Origin: CAVRUD01 sp963724285
GTDB taxonomy: Bacteria; Chloroflexota; Chloroflexia; Thermomicrobiales; UBA6265
Length of the DNA stretch: 64,000 bases
Direction of reading: 5' to 3'
Assembly (NCBI GenBank): GCA_963724285.1
Contig: CAVRUD010000027.1
Location: 59,422 to 123,421 of the forward strand
Below are positions 19,821 through 30,362 of this stretch, one piece after another. Below the pieces are notes generated by a model. That model saw only the letters and a program-made list of their open reading frames with translations. It made no database searches and was not told where the DNA came from. Both the position numbers and the translations under genes were made by a program. Position 1 is the first letter of the stretch, and every line of letters begins with the position of its first letter.

Positions 19821-20661
19821 GCGGCCGTTTCGCCGGAAAGGTGGCGATCGTCACCGGGGCCGCGACGGGCATCGGCAGGGCAACCGCCCTCCGGCTCGCG
19901 ACCGAAGGTGCAGATCTCGTGCTGACGACGAGCCGCAACACGGCAGGACTCGACGCCACCGTCGCGGAGATCGAAGCGCGGGGCGGAACAGCCATCGGCC
20001 TCCAGGCGGACGCCGGGCGGGACGAGGACACGGCTGCGACCGTCGCGGCGGCGCTGCGCTCCTTCGACCGGCTCGATATCGTCGTCGCCAACGCCGCCTA
20101 CCAACACCCGCGCCAGCCCGCCGATCAATTGCCGGCGGACGAGTGGGAGCGGACCATCACGGTCGGGCTGACCGGGGTCTTCCTCGCCGCCAAGCACGCC
20201 GTTCCGGCAATGCTGGCCACCGGCGGCGGCACGATCGTGAACGTCTCTTCCGTGAATAGTGTCCTTCACGCACCCGGCCTCCCCGCCTACAGCGCGGCCA
20301 AGGGGGGAGTGGATGCGCTGACACGGCAATTGGCCCTGGAGTACGGCCCCAGGGGATTCGGGTCAACGCCGTCAACCCCGGCCTGGTCGCCGTCGAGAGC
20401 GTCTCCGCCTTCCTTAGACAGCATCCAGAGGAGGAGGCAGCCGCCCGCGAGTCGCACCCGCTGAACCGCTACGGAAAACCGGACGAGGTCGCGGCTGCCA
20501 TCGCTTTCCTGGCCTCGGACGACGCCTCGTTCATCACCGGCGTCACCCTGCTTGTCGACGGCGGCCTGTCGATCCAGTCGGCCGCGTCCGTCCTCCGGCC
20601 CGGCCTGCGCCGGGGCTGGCGCGAGGGACAGGTCGCGATCCTGCCCGGAGCGACGCCATGA
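19817..20661 (+). CDS. SDR family NAD(P)-dependent dehydrogenase, one frameshift
   Basis: Classical short-chain dehydrogenase. The GTG start overlaps the preceding stop. Cofactor motif KVAIVTGAATGIGRATALRL (GxxxGIG), VVANAAYQ (NNAG equivalent), catalytic SSVNSVLHAPGLPAYSAAKGG (Ser, Tyr, Lys). A break near 20350 moves the end to the next frame: IRVNAVNPGLVAVES, KPDEVAAAIAFLASDDASFIT, GVTLLVDGGLS. About 280 residues. In such clusters it usually oxidises the sugar or a hydroxy-acid intermediate. Confidence 0.85.
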
Positions 20662-23528
20662 CCGGCCAACAGACCACCAACGCGCACCTCTCCGGCGACC
20701 GAATGCGAATTACCTTTGCGATCGCTCAGAAGCCGGACCCGTCGGTCACCTACGCCATCGAGGTGAAGGAGAATGACGCCTGGCGTCCCGCGCATTCCGA
20801 GCCATTCGCACAGCGTTGGCTTGCCCTTCGTGCCGAGAGCGCATCGCCGGTGACGCTGACCCCTGCCTGGGCGCCGGGCGAAGAAGCGACGAATTTCATC
20901 GCCTTCCACACCGACGCCAGCGATGGAGACCATAACGTCTTCGCCGCGGGCGAGCGGATCGATCTTCCCTGACAACCGTCGAGCAGGTTGGCCCAAACGA
21001 GGTCAGGTGCGGCACGGACGACGGACGGCTAACCGTCACCTGGAGCCTGTCCGGCATTGGCGCGGAAGTCGGGTACGTCTTTTCCCCGCCGAGCGACGGC
21101 TACTGGTCGGTCGGATTCCAGGCGTTCGCCGGCCTCCCCGAAGATGACGTTCGCGCGATCTTCGCCGGGCCGTTCCTGAATGAGCGCCGGTTTCCGGTCG
21201 TTTCCGGCGTACTGGCGGAAGGGAATCTCTCGGCGCCGTTTGCGTTGGTGGATTCTGGCACCGCGAGCGGGCCCGTCACCTGGGCGATGGGGGTCCACCC
21301 GGATGAGGGCGGCTGGGCGTGGCAGGAGATCCATCGCGCCCGATATGCCATCGGTGCCCGGAACGAAGAGGGCCAGATTCAGCCTCAACTCTTCGCGCCG
21401 GTGCTCGGCAACGTGGGGTCGCACCGCGCGGCCGGTGAATCGTTCGGATTCCGTCTCTTCCTCCACGCCGCGCGCGGCTCGTGGTGGGAGAGCTATCGCG
21501 ACATCGCCACGGATGTCTACGGCCTCCGGTCCTACCGAGAGAACATCTACGGCTCCCTCACGGACGCGGTCCACAACATGGTGGACCTCCTCAAGGACGA
21601 GACATTCAGCGGATGGATGGAGCGCGGCCGTGGCCTGCTCAACATCGAGCACCGCGACGGCGTGAAACTGGCATCACCCGGCGCCGTCCTCAGCGCGGGT
21701 CTCGTCACGAGCGACCCGGACCTGCTGCGTTCCCGCGCCCAGCCGATCGTCGAGTACTCGATCAGCCGGAACCACTACGGGTTCACCTGGGAGGTCGGCT
21801 CGAAAACGGTCGGGCAGGAGCACGTCCGCCAGGCCTTTGAAGAGCTGGGCGGTCCCGCCTGGGACGCCCCCGTGCTCATCGCACTCCACCAGCTCGCCCG
21901 GGGCTACACGCCCGCGCTTGCCGGGCTTGCCAGGGCCCAGGCGAACGGGATCGACGACTTCTACATCCGCCGCTCCGACTTCCAGGTCAGCCTGAGCCTC
22001 TACCACCTGACGGGCGAGGACCGCTACCTTGACCGGGCCCGCGAGCAAGCGGACACCTACATCTCCCAGCGGGTCGACACCCTGGCGACCGACCCGGTCG
22101 AGGGCCAGCGATTCCTGATCCATATCGGCTCGGACTGGATGAGCCTCCTCGACCTCTGGGAAGCGACGGGTGAGCAGCGATTCTTGGACGCGGCGGAGGC
22201 AGGGGCACGCTGGTTCGCCACGTTGCTCTGGATCCAGCCGCTCCCCTCCGATGACGCGCTCACCGAGCCCACCGAAACGGCCACGACCGAAGAGGTTTAT
22301 CGCCGCGTGACCGCGTTCAAGCGCCACATGTTCGACGACCACACCGGCAAGTCGAGCTGGGTGCGCGATTCCGTTCCTTACCTCCGTGGTGTTGACCAGG
22401 TGCCTCAGGAGACCGTGCCCGCCTGGGCCACCTCGGCGGTAGGCATGAGCTTCGAGGCCTGGTGCACCTTCCGGGGCCGGATGGTTCAGAATCCCGGCTG
22501 GGCCGCCTACCTGCTCCGGCTCGCCGGGGCCACCGGCGACGACCTGTTCCGCATCCTGGCCGAGAACAGCATCGTCGGCCGCTTCACCAACTACCCAGGC
22601 TACTACTTCTACGTGCCGGCGGCCGCTCCCCTGCAACCGGACTTCCCGTACCTCGGCCCGATGGACCTGACGTCGATCTACTACCACCACATCCCGCCGC
22701 AGCTCGGAATTGCCCTCGACTTCCTGGTCGAGCAGGTGCGGGACCGCTCCGGCGGGAAGATTGCCTTCCCGGTCGTCCGCGACGACTCATACGTCCAGTT
22801 CCGCCACCACCTTCCCGGTCATGCGCCCGGGCGATTCTTCGACCTGACTGACGCGTGGCTCTGGATGCCGCGCGGGGTCGTCCAGATCGAGAGTCATCTC
22901 GTCAATTGGGTTGCGGTCTCGGCGGCAGGCGGCACTCGCTTCGGCGTGGCCCTCTCCAACTCCACTCGGCATCCCGTCACCACGATGGTCACCCTCAACC
23001 GGCGATCGCTTGGGCCTGGATGACGATGAATCGCGGACAGTCACGATCCTCGATGCCACCGGCCAAGCAGTATCGACTGCCGGACTTGGTGACGGACCGA
23101 TCGAGATCACGATCCCGGCCCGGGGACTCAGCGCAATCGTCGTCGACGGCGTCAGGATCGACGAGCCGCTGCATCGCTTCGGGCAAGCCGAGTTCGACGG
23201 TGAGTCGGCTTTCATCACCCTCGCCCAGAACGATCCGGACCTGGGAACGGTCCGCGCCGCGATCGTGGCCACCGCACCCGACAATCCAGCGATCTACGCC
23301 TTCACGACCCTGAAACCCGACCAGGCGGCCCGGTTCGTCCTGAGCTATGAGCGCGGCGGCGAGACCGTCGAGGCGAGCTGCGACCGCTTCCCATTCGAGG
23401 TGAGCATCCCGCTGGCGGAGTCGCCGTTCCGGTTCCGTGCTGCGGTGATTGATCCGGCCGGCAACCGGCACGAGACGCGGGCCGCAATCCTGCGGTTCGA
23501 ACCCTGGCAGGGCGGGAGGACGGCATGA
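20658..23528 (+). CDS. Large unassigned glycosidase-like protein, two frameshifts
   Basis: About 955 residues when breaks near 20970 and 23012 are bridged. Part 1 (104 residues, MTGQQTTNAHLSG) is beta-rich. Part 2 holds another beta region (RLTVTWSLSGIGAEVGYVF) followed by a long helical part with GGPAWDAPVLIALHQLARG, YHLTGEDRYLDRAREQADTY, LDLWEATGEQRFLDAAEAGAR and YYHHIPPQLGIALDFL, the repeating pattern of an (alpha/alpha)6 toroid as in uronyl hydrolases and related glycosidases. Part 3 is a beta-rich C-terminal domain (RFVLSYERGGETVEASCDRFP). No signal peptide, so it would act on imported oligosaccharide. I cannot place it in a GH family. The ATG overlaps the SDR stop. A second reading is that the first 104 residues form a separate small protein. 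Confidence 0.6.
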
Positions 23529-24586
23529 GCGAGATGATGATCGGCGCGGCGGCCCAGCGCCGCCCAAAAGAGCAACAGACGGCCGAATTCGACTACGCCC
23601 GGATGCGCGACGCCGGGATCGGTTGGGTCCGCCTTGGTCTCCGCCCGCCCTTCACCGACGAGTCGATGACGACCACCACGCCCGCCTTTCAAGAGCAGGA
23701 GCGCGAGATCGAGCGGATCGCCGCCAATGGCCTCAAGCTCATGGCCTACACCCCGTTCCCCGGCGGCGATCCCGACATCGGCGGGCACTACCCGGCCTGG
23801 GGAGGGCCGCCCGGGAGCGACGACTATTTCGACCACTACGAAGCCGTCTGCGCCTGGCTCGCTGAGCGGTTCAACGAGGTTGCGGGCGCCTGGCAGATCG
23901 CCAACGAGTTGAATCACTCCTTCTGGTCCGGCCCGTTGTCGCCTGAGCAGTCGGTCACCTTTCTCCAGCGTGGCGCCCGGGGAGTGAAGCGCGGCAACCC
24001 GGGGGCGCTGGTCGGCTTCAACATGGCCGGATTTGGTGAGGTCGCGATGTCGATGTACGCCTCCCTCCTTGGCGATGCGGCCACCGGACCCGCAACCGAC
24101 TTCGACTACATCGGCTGCGACGGCTATATGGCCCCCGACCTCTGGCCAGAGAAATTCGCGATCCTGAAGTCGATCACGGATCTACCCATCGTCGTCCAGG
24201 AGTTCGGATACGCCTCGGCCGGGATCACGCTGACACCCGAGCAGACCCGGGCAAACCCCTTCCGCGATGCCCACGATCGCTGCCGTTGGCTGGGCTGGCC
24301 CCACAACTGGGACGGGCACGGCCACACCCCGGAAGACCAAGCGGCCTACGTCACCGAATGCATGGAGCACTTCCTCGCCGAACCGCGCGTTACCGGCGTC
24401 ATCATCTGGCGCTGGGACGACGCGCCCACCTGCTGGCTCTGTGGGCGACCAAGCGCCATCTGCCCCGGCACGGGGCGGTGGGGGCTGGTTGACGAGCATG
24501 GAAATCCCAAACCTGCGCTGACGGCGTTCAAGACCGGCGCGGCCCGGCTGCGCGAACGCCGGTCCGGAAAGGAGGCGGAAGGATAG
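23525..24586 (+). CDS. Clan GH-A type TIM-barrel glycoside hydrolase
   Basis: 353 residues, no signal peptide. MRDAGIGWVRLGLRP is the first barrel strand. AGAWQIANELNHSFW has the Asn-Glu acid/base pair (about residue 127), and LPIVVQEFGYASAG carries the probable nucleophile Glu (about residue 226). VIIWRWDDAP is the late Trp strand. This is the pattern of GH5/GH39/GH42-like enzymes. A Cys pair in CWLCGRPSAICPG near the end could bind metal. The ATG overlaps the preceding stop (ATGA). Likely a cytoplasmic exo-glycosidase of the cluster. Confidence 0.8.
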   Translation: MSEMMIGAAAQRRPKEQQTAEFDYARMRDAGIGWVRLGLRPPFTDESMTTTTPAFQEQEREIERIAANGLKLMAYTPFPGGDPDIGGHYPAWGGPPGSDDYFDHYEAVCAWLAERFNEVAGAWQIANELNHSFWSGPLSPEQSVTFLQRGARGVKRGNPGALVGFNMAGFGEVAMSMYASLLGDAATGPATDFDYIGCDGYMAPDLWPEKFAILKSITDLPIVVQEFGYASAGITLTPEQTRANPFRDAHDRCRWLGWPHNWDGHGHTPEDQAAYVTECMEHFLAEPRVTGVIIWRWDDAPTCWLCGRPSAICPGTGRWGLVDEHGNPKPALTAFKTGAARLRERRSGKEAEG

Positions 24587-24640
24587 CGGATCTTGTGGTC
24601 TGCCAATCGTCAGGTGCCGGTGCGGTCGGGTTTTATTGGA

Positions 24641-24701
24641 GGGGCGATGCGTCATCGCCCGGCCACGCGAACACGAACGAGGGCGATGCATGCATCGCCC
24701 C
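24641..24701. repeat. Intergenic palindrome of the ...CCCCTAC type
   Basis: GGGGCGATGC at 24641-24650 and GCATCGCCCC at 24692-24701, with an internal GCGATGCATGCATCGC palindrome, followed by TAC. It lies in the 228-bp gap before the sugar-binding protein gene and resembles the GTAGGGG...CCCCTAC elements at 28.1, 30.2 and 32.9 kb. Confidence 0.7.
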
Positions 24702-24814
24702 TACGATCCGGCAAATCAGGCGTGATTGATCACAAGTTCGGATGGAGGAGCCGTCGAGCGACATTCAGGCGGGACGGACCGCCTGACCAGTCAGTTCCAT
24801 TGGAGGAGACAACG

Positions 24815-26165
24815 ATGACTCAATCCAAGCACACCGACGTTTCAACCAACCGCCTCAATCGCCGCACGCTCATCGGGGGCTCCGCCGCCGCGGCCACCGG
24901 CGCCCTCCTGGCCGGGAAGCGCTCGTCGGCTTTCGCCGCGCCGGCTGTTATCCGCCGGCAGGACAAGATCACCCTCGAATTCTGGGGCGGAGAGCCGGAG
25001 GAGAATGGCCCCGGCGACCTCGTCGCCGAGTTCAACGAAACTCACCCCGAGATCGAGGTGAAGTACACCCGGTACGTCAACGATGACACCGGCAACACCC
25101 AGCTCGATACCGCCCTCCAGGGCGGCACCCAGATCGATGTCTACAAGTCGTACGGCATCCCGCGCACCAGCCAGCGGATTGCGTCCGAAGCGGCCGTCGA
25201 TCTGACGCCGTACGTCGACGCCGACGCCGAGATCAAGGGCTGGATCGAGACGGAGAGCGTCTTCAAATACAACGACCTCTACTACAGCCTGCCGACCGTG
25301 CGCGACCCCTACGTCCTCATCGCCAACAAGCAGATGCTCGACGACGCCGGCCTCACCCTGCCGGAAGCCTGGACCATGGACGAGTTCCGCGAGATGGCCA
25401 AGCAGCTCTCCAGCGACACGGTCTTCGGCACCTACGCCCCCCACGATCAGAGCATCCCAATCCTCGGCCCCAACCGCTGGTACAAGGGAGAGGGTGCCGA
25501 GTCCAACTTCGACCACCCGGCCTTCCGGACGAGCCTGGAGTTCCACCGCGGCATGATCGACGAGGGGAGCTCCTATCCCTGGACCGACGTGCTCGCCCGC
25601 GACCTCCGCGTCTACCAGCAGGGTATCTTCCTCACCGAGCAGACCGCCCTCTGGCCGTCGTCGTCCTTCGTCCTGCGCTACGTCAACGACCTCGAGGAGT
25701 TCCCGCACGAGTTCATCACGACCTTCACCTCCATGCCGACGCCGGTCGGGCGTCGAGGATCCGTGGACGCCCGGGACGGTCGACAACAACATCCTGATCA
25801 ATCCGAACACGGCGAACGTCGAAGCAGCCTGGGAGTTCGTCCGCTTCCGCGTGGTCGAGGGCGCCCACCACTACCTCAAGTCGGCCAAGCAGCCGGCCTT
25901 CCCCGGCACGCCCGTCGAGGACATCGTCGCCGGCATCCTCGGGCCGGACCGCGACAAGCTCTACGACGTGGAGGCCTACACCCGGGTCATCTCCGCGCCC
26001 GACATGCGCATCCCGACCGACACGATCGCGACCGCCAGCGCCCAGATCCAGCAGATCTACCAGGCGCAGAGCGACCTCTACCTGATCGGCGAGATCGACC
26101 TCGACACCTGCCTGACCGAGATCAAGACCCAGGCCGACGCGGCCATCGCCCAGGCGGGGCAATAA
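24815..26165 (+). CDS. ABC transporter extracellular sugar-binding protein, one frameshift
   Basis: Starts MTQSKHTDVSTNRLNRRTLI with GGAGGAG upstream. NRRTLIGGSAAAATGALLAG is a Tat-type signal. The mature part shows the family-1 solute-binding pattern (KITLEFWGGEPEENGPGDLV, FNETHPEIEVKYTRYV, YSLPTVRDPYVLIANKQML, AGLTLPEAWTMDEF). The frame breaks near 25755; the other frame continues VEDPWTPGTVDNNILINPNT, WEFVRFRVVEGAHHYL and ends at TAA 26163. About 450 residues. It feeds the two permeases that follow by 4 bp. No ATPase is encoded nearby, so a shared MsmK/UgpC-type ATPase elsewhere is implied. Confidence 0.88.
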
Positions 26166-26169
26166 GCCT

Positions 26170-27114
26170 ATGGGGACAGAATCTCGTTCCCTTGTCGGCA
26201 GCACGGTCCGGGAGCGGCGCATCAAGCGCCGCTCCCCGGAGCCGCCCGCCTGGATAGGGTGGGCGTTCATCGCGCCGAACCTGATCGGCTTCGCGGTCTT
26301 CACCCTCCTGCCGCTGGCCTTCTCGCTGGCGATCGCCTTCGCCGAATGGGATGTCATCTCGGGTCTGGACAACATCAACTGGATCGGCTTCGACAATTTC
26401 ACCCGGCTTTGGCAGGACGGCAAGTTCTGGAGCGCAGGGTGGCGGACGCTGATCTACGCCGGCGGCGCCGTGCCCCTGACCACGGTCGCGGGCCTGCTCA
26501 TCGCGCTCGCCCTCAACGGCCCTGTCCCGGGGCGCACCCTGCTGCGCCTGATCTTCTTCATCCCGTTCATCGTCAACTCCGTCGCCATCGCCGCCACCTG
26601 GATCCTCCTTTACGACCCGCGCTACGGCCCGATCAACAACGTCCTGCGCAATCTGGGGATCGATGACCCTCCCATCTGGCTGGCGTCGTCGGATTGGGCA
26701 CTGCGGGCCCTGATCGTGGTCGCCGTCTGGCACGGCGCTGGCTATGCCGCCGTGATCTACCTCGCCGCCCTCCAGGACGTGCCCAAGGATCTCCAAGAGG
26801 CGGCCGCGCTCGACGGAGCCGGGGTCTGGAAACGCTTCTGGGCGGTGACCTTCCCGTTCCTCTCGCCGACGACCTTCTTCCTGATCGTCACCGGCTTCAT
26901 CGGCACGTCGCAGTCGTTCGGCCTGATCAACTTGATGACCGAGGGTGGGCCCGGGGAGTCTTCCACCGTTCTCTCGTATTACGTCTACCTGAACGGCTTC
27001 CGCTTCTACCAGTTCGGCTATGCCTCCGCCATGGCGTGGATGATGTTCCTCGTCGTCCTGGTCCTGACCCTGGTCCTCTGGCGGGTGCAGCGGCGAGGCG
27101 TGTTCTATGGATAA
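26170..27114 (+). CDS. ABC sugar transporter permease (MalF/UgpA type)
   Basis: 314 residues with six hydrophobic segments: WIGWAFIAPNLIGFAVFTLL is the typical first one. The cytoplasmic EAA loop reads DVPKDLQEAAALDGAGVWKR. NLMTEGGPGESSTVLSYYVY is the conserved late loop of this family. It follows the binding-protein gene by 4 bp and precedes the partner permease by 12 bp. Confidence 0.92.
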   Translation: MGTESRSLVGSTVRERRIKRRSPEPPAWIGWAFIAPNLIGFAVFTLLPLAFSLAIAFAEWDVISGLDNINWIGFDNFTRLWQDGKFWSAGWRTLIYAGGAVPLTTVAGLLIALALNGPVPGRTLLRLIFFIPFIVNSVAIAATWILLYDPRYGPINNVLRNLGIDDPPIWLASSDWALRALIVVAVWHGAGYAAVIYLAALQDVPKDLQEAAALDGAGVWKRFWAVTFPFLSPTTFFLIVTGFIGTSQSFGLINLMTEGGPGESSTVLSYYVYLNGFRFYQFGYASAMAWMMFLVVLVLTLVLWRVQRRGVFYG

Positions 27115-27126
27115 GGGGCGTTAGCG

Positions 27127-28038
27127 ATGGCAACGCACGCAGGGAGCGCAAGGAGCGCGCCGCAGCGGCGCCGCTTCCGGATCGGCCTGATGGAAGGCGA
27201 GGTCCGCGGGCGCTCCGGCCAGCTGCACTGGACGATCGTCGCGATCGTCATGTGGTCGCTGGCCCTGCTCTTCCTGATCCCGTTCGTCTGGATGGTGGTC
27301 TCCTCACTCAAGCGGGAGATCGACGTCTTCCGCCTGCCGGTGCGCTGGATTCCGGATCCGCTGACCTGGGACAACTACGTCGAGATCTGGACCGGGCGCT
27401 ATCCGATCACCCGGTACATCGGCAACTCCCTGATCGTCGCGGTCGCGCGGGTGGCCGGGGAGTTGCTTACATCCTCGCTGGCAGCCTACGCCTTCTCCCG
27501 TCTCCGGTTTCGCGGCCGCAACGCGGTCTTCCTGCTCTACATCAGCACGCTCATCATTCCCTACCAGATGCTGCTCGTCCCGCGCTTCATCCTCTTCCGC
27601 CAGCTCGGGATCTACGACACGCTCTGGGCACTGATTCTCCCCGGGATCTTCACCGTCTTCGGCACCTTCCTGCTCCGCCAGTTCTTCCTCACCATCCCGC
27701 AGGACCTGACCGACGCGGCGCGATCCGACGGGGCGAACGAGCTGCAGATCTACTGGCAGATCATCTTGCCGCTGGCCAAGCCCGCCCTGGCTTCGCTGGC
27801 CATCCTCGCCTTCGTCTGGAGCTGGAACGACTACGAGACACCCCTGGTGATGCTCACGACCGAGTCGCGCTTCACCATCCCGCTCGGATTGACGCGGTAC
27901 TTCGACGAGAGCGGCGGATTCAGCGCGGCACTGATTTCGGCCGGGGCAGTCTCCTCGGTCCTGCCGATCTTCGTCGTCTTCTTCGTTCTCCAGCGGCAAT
28001 TCATCGCCGCCCTTGCCCGGTCCGGCCTCAAGGGATGA
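27127..28038 (+). CDS. ABC sugar transporter permease (MalG/UgpE type)
   Basis: 303 residues. LLFLIPFVWMVVSSLKREID is the first membrane segment. LAAYAFSRLRFRGRNAVF precedes the core. The EAA loop reads TIPQDLTDAARSDGANELQI, and PLAKPALASLAILAFVWSWN the last conserved stretch. It completes the importer; the gene ends just before a palindromic repeat that may act as terminator. Confidence 0.92.
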   Translation: MATHAGSARSAPQRRRFRIGLMEGEVRGRSGQLHWTIVAIVMWSLALLFLIPFVWMVVSSLKREIDVFRLPVRWIPDPLTWDNYVEIWTGRYPITRYIGNSLIVAVARVAGELLTSSLAAYAFSRLRFRGRNAVFLLYISTLIIPYQMLLVPRFILFRQLGIYDTLWALILPGIFTVFGTFLLRQFFLTIPQDLTDAARSDGANELQIYWQIILPLAKPALASLAILAFVWSWNDYETPLVMLTTESRFTIPLGLTRYFDESGGFSAALISAGAVSSVLPIFVVFFVLQRQFIAALARSGLKG

Positions 28039-28069
28039 TGCCTCTGATGGCCCGCCAGTCATCGTTCTC

Positions 28070-28183
28070 GTAGGGGAGGGTCCTGTGCCTCCAACGTCTC
28101 CCGATGCCCGAAAGGCATAACGGCCTTCCCATGAACGAGATTACGGCCTGGCGGCCGTGGGAGGGCGCGGGACCCTCCCCTAC
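28070..28183. repeat. GTAGGGG...CCCCTAC palindromic repeat
   Basis: Outer arms GTAGGGGAGGGTCC (28070-28083) and GGACCCTCCCCTAC (28170-28183) are exact reverse complements. The interior, including TACGGCCTGGCGGCCGTGGG, closely matches the element at 32874-32974. It sits between a permease gene and the aldolase-type gene. Confidence 0.85.
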
Positions 28184-28244
28184 GGACGAGGTCGCGGCGC
28201 GGCAGCGAAATGGCCCCACCGTCTTCACGAGAGGAAGTTGATCG

Positions 28245-29210
28245 GTGTCCGATCCGAGCACATCTAGCAGTTCCCAGCGGCCCGAGGGTAAGTTCCGGGG
28301 CGTCTTCGCCATTCCACCGACACCCTTCGATGATGCCGACAACATCGACGAGACCTCGCTGCGGCGCTGCGTCGCCTTCTGCGTGGACGCGGGCGTCCAC
28401 GGCCTGGTGATCGGCGTCAACGCCAGCGAAGGGATCGCGCTGACCGACGCCGAACGCTGCCGGGCGGCGGAGATCGTCGTCGAGGAGACGGCAGGGCGGG
28501 TGCCGGTGATCGTCGGCGTCTCCGGCGTCTCGACCCGATCCTCGGAAGGCTTCGCCCGCCACGCGGCGGCGGCCGGCGCCGACTCGGTGATGGCGATGCC
28601 GCCCTACGTCCGGCACCCCCCGCCGGGCGAGATCTTCGACTTCTACGCCAGCGTCGCAAAAGCCGCTGCCGGACTGCCCGTGTGGATCCAGGACTTCGTC
28701 GCTCCTATCGGTACGCCGATGGCGCCGGCGCTCCTCAGCCGGATCCTCACCGAGATCGAGGGCGTCGACTTTCTCAAGGAAGAGAGCGCCTACGCACCCC
28801 AGGTGATGGGGGCAGTCAAAGACATGGCGGGTCCGCATCTCAAAGGGGTGATGGGCGGCATGGCCGGGCGCTTTCTGCTGGAGGAGTTCCGCCGGGGAGC
28901 CTGCGGCACGATGCCCGCCTGCGAGGTCTCGGACGCCCACGTCCTGGTCTGGAACGCGCTCGACCGGGGCGATGACGCGGAAGCCCGCCGCCTGCACACC
29001 CAGCTTCTGCCGCTGCTCAACTACGAGGCCATGTACTCGTTTACGATCTACAAAGAAGTCCTCGTCCGCCGGGGGATCATCGCCTCCGCACGAACGCGGG
29101 TGCCAGGCTCCGGCCAACTGGACGCCGAGAACCACCGGGAGCTGGACCTGCTCCTGCGCGACCTTGAGCCCCTCCTTACCCAGGGGTTGCGGGCGGCGCC
29201 TGACGCGTGA
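28245..29210 (+). CDS. DHDPS/KDG-aldolase family lyase or dehydratase
   Basis: TIM-barrel class I (Schiff-base) enzyme of 321 residues. KFRGVFAIPPTPFDDADNID is the family start. DFLKEESAY contains the Schiff-base Lys (about residue 173), and GVMGGMAGRFLLEEFRRGA the late Gly-rich strand. The usual GTTGE reads NASEG, and the strand that carries the catalytic Tyr in DapA reads VWIQDFVAPIG, without Tyr. This points away from true DapA and toward 2-keto-3-deoxy sugar-acid aldolase or dehydratase chemistry (inference), which would take the product of the upstream dehydratases. GTG start at 28245 is weakly supported; the domain begins near residue 17. Confidence 0.82.
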   Translation: MSDPSTSSSSQRPEGKFRGVFAIPPTPFDDADNIDETSLRRCVAFCVDAGVHGLVIGVNASEGIALTDAERCRAAEIVVEETAGRVPVIVGVSGVSTRSSEGFARHAAAAGADSVMAMPPYVRHPPPGEIFDFYASVAKAAAGLPVWIQDFVAPIGTPMAPALLSRILTEIEGVDFLKEESAYAPQVMGAVKDMAGPHLKGVMGGMAGRFLLEEFRRGACGTMPACEVSDAHVLVWNALDRGDDAEARRLHTQLLPLLNYEAMYSFTIYKEVLVRRGIIASARTRVPGSGQLDAENHRELDLLLRDLEPLLTQGLRAAPDA

Positions 29211-30237
29211 TAGCCAACAGGACGGCTCCGCCGTGCGCGCCTTCCGGGTGGGAAAGCCAGCACCTCCTGCGACTCCTGGACCCGTCCGGTAATGCGGCGG
29301 CGTGGGTCTCGCCAACGGATGGCGGCAACACGATCGCGTTTGCGCTCCGGGCCGGCGACGACTGGCGCCAGGTGCTCTTCATCGAGGGCCCGGACGCGCT
29401 GCGCGCCCGACCGACGCGTTACGGATGCCCCGTGCTCTTCCCGTTTCCCGGCTACGCCCGCGACGCCCGAGTATCGCTGGCGCGAATTGGTGCGCTCCCT
29501 GCCGGTCAACGCCCCCGACGGGCGAAGCCACGTGCACGGCTTCGCCCACGACAGGCCGTGGGAAGTCGTCGAGCGTGCGGGCGGATAGGGTGACCATGGA
29601 GTTCGCGACCTCTCGCGCGCTGACATCGGCGGAGCGAGCGGCCTATCCGTTCGACATCGTCGTGCGGCAGATCGTGTCGATCTCGAACGGCACGCTGGAC
29701 ATCGAAGTCGAAGCGAGGAATCATGGCGAATCGGTCGCCCCGGTTGGCCTCGGCCTGCATCCCTATCTCGACCCGGCGTTCCTCGGCACCGACCGGCGCG
29801 ACATCGCGGTGACGCTGCCGGGCGCTCTGGAGCGAGTTCTGGACAGTCCGGTGCCGACCGGTGTGCTGGAAGCAGTGTCATCGCGGGAGCACATCCTTGG
29901 GGAGGGAGGCGCGCTGATTTGCCGAACCGGCTTGACAGACCCGGCAACAGTGACGCTGCGCGGACGGAATGGGCCCGCGGTCCAGTTGGATCTGCGGGGC
30001 GATTGGAGCGACGTGGTTCTCTTCATTCCGCCCGACCAACATTCGGTGGCCATCGAGCCGCTGACGTGCGCGCTCTCGGCCGCGTCGCAGGTATCCACAT
30101 CACCAGACTCGTTGCCGCTATTGGCCCCGGGCGACAGAGTCGCCGGGGGCATGCGTTTGCGTTTGGCGCGGTCTGAGCGCCGTCCGGATCAGCGAGCCTC
30201 TCGTAGGGGCGGACCTCCGTGTCCGCCCGGCCCCTGA
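29207..30237 (+). CDS. Aldose 1-epimerase (galactose mutarotase-like), two frameshifts
   Basis: Interconverts sugar anomers. Starts MIANRTAPPCAPSGW overlapping the previous stop (TGATAG). YGCPVLFPFPGYARD, then after a break near 29468 NAPDGRSHVHGFAHDRPWEV (catalytic His). After a second break near 29585 come TMEFATSRALT, VGLGLHPYLDP (second His) and VVLFIPPDQHSVAIEPLTC (catalytic Glu). About 340 residues. The last 15 or so residues are encoded by the left arm of the palindromic repeat starting at 30203, so the native C-terminus may have been replaced. Confidence 0.75.
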
Positions 30238-30322
30238 CCGCGACGGTACATGTCTGGATACGCCCTGCCCAACGCTAAACCAGCCGGCCGGCGGCTGGGC
30301 GGACACGGAGGTCCGCCCCTAC
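30203..30322. repeat. GTAGGGG...CCCCTAC palindromic repeat with 26-bp perfect arms
   Basis: Arms at 30203-30228 and 30297-30322 are exact reverse complements (GTAGGGGCGGACCTCCGTGT onward). The left arm supplies the last codons and stop of the epimerase frame. The interior differs from the elements at 28.1 and 32.9 kb. Confidence 0.9.
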
Positions 30323-30362
30323 GTCGTCGGTAACGATCACAAGATGTCACGAGAGGTCATAC

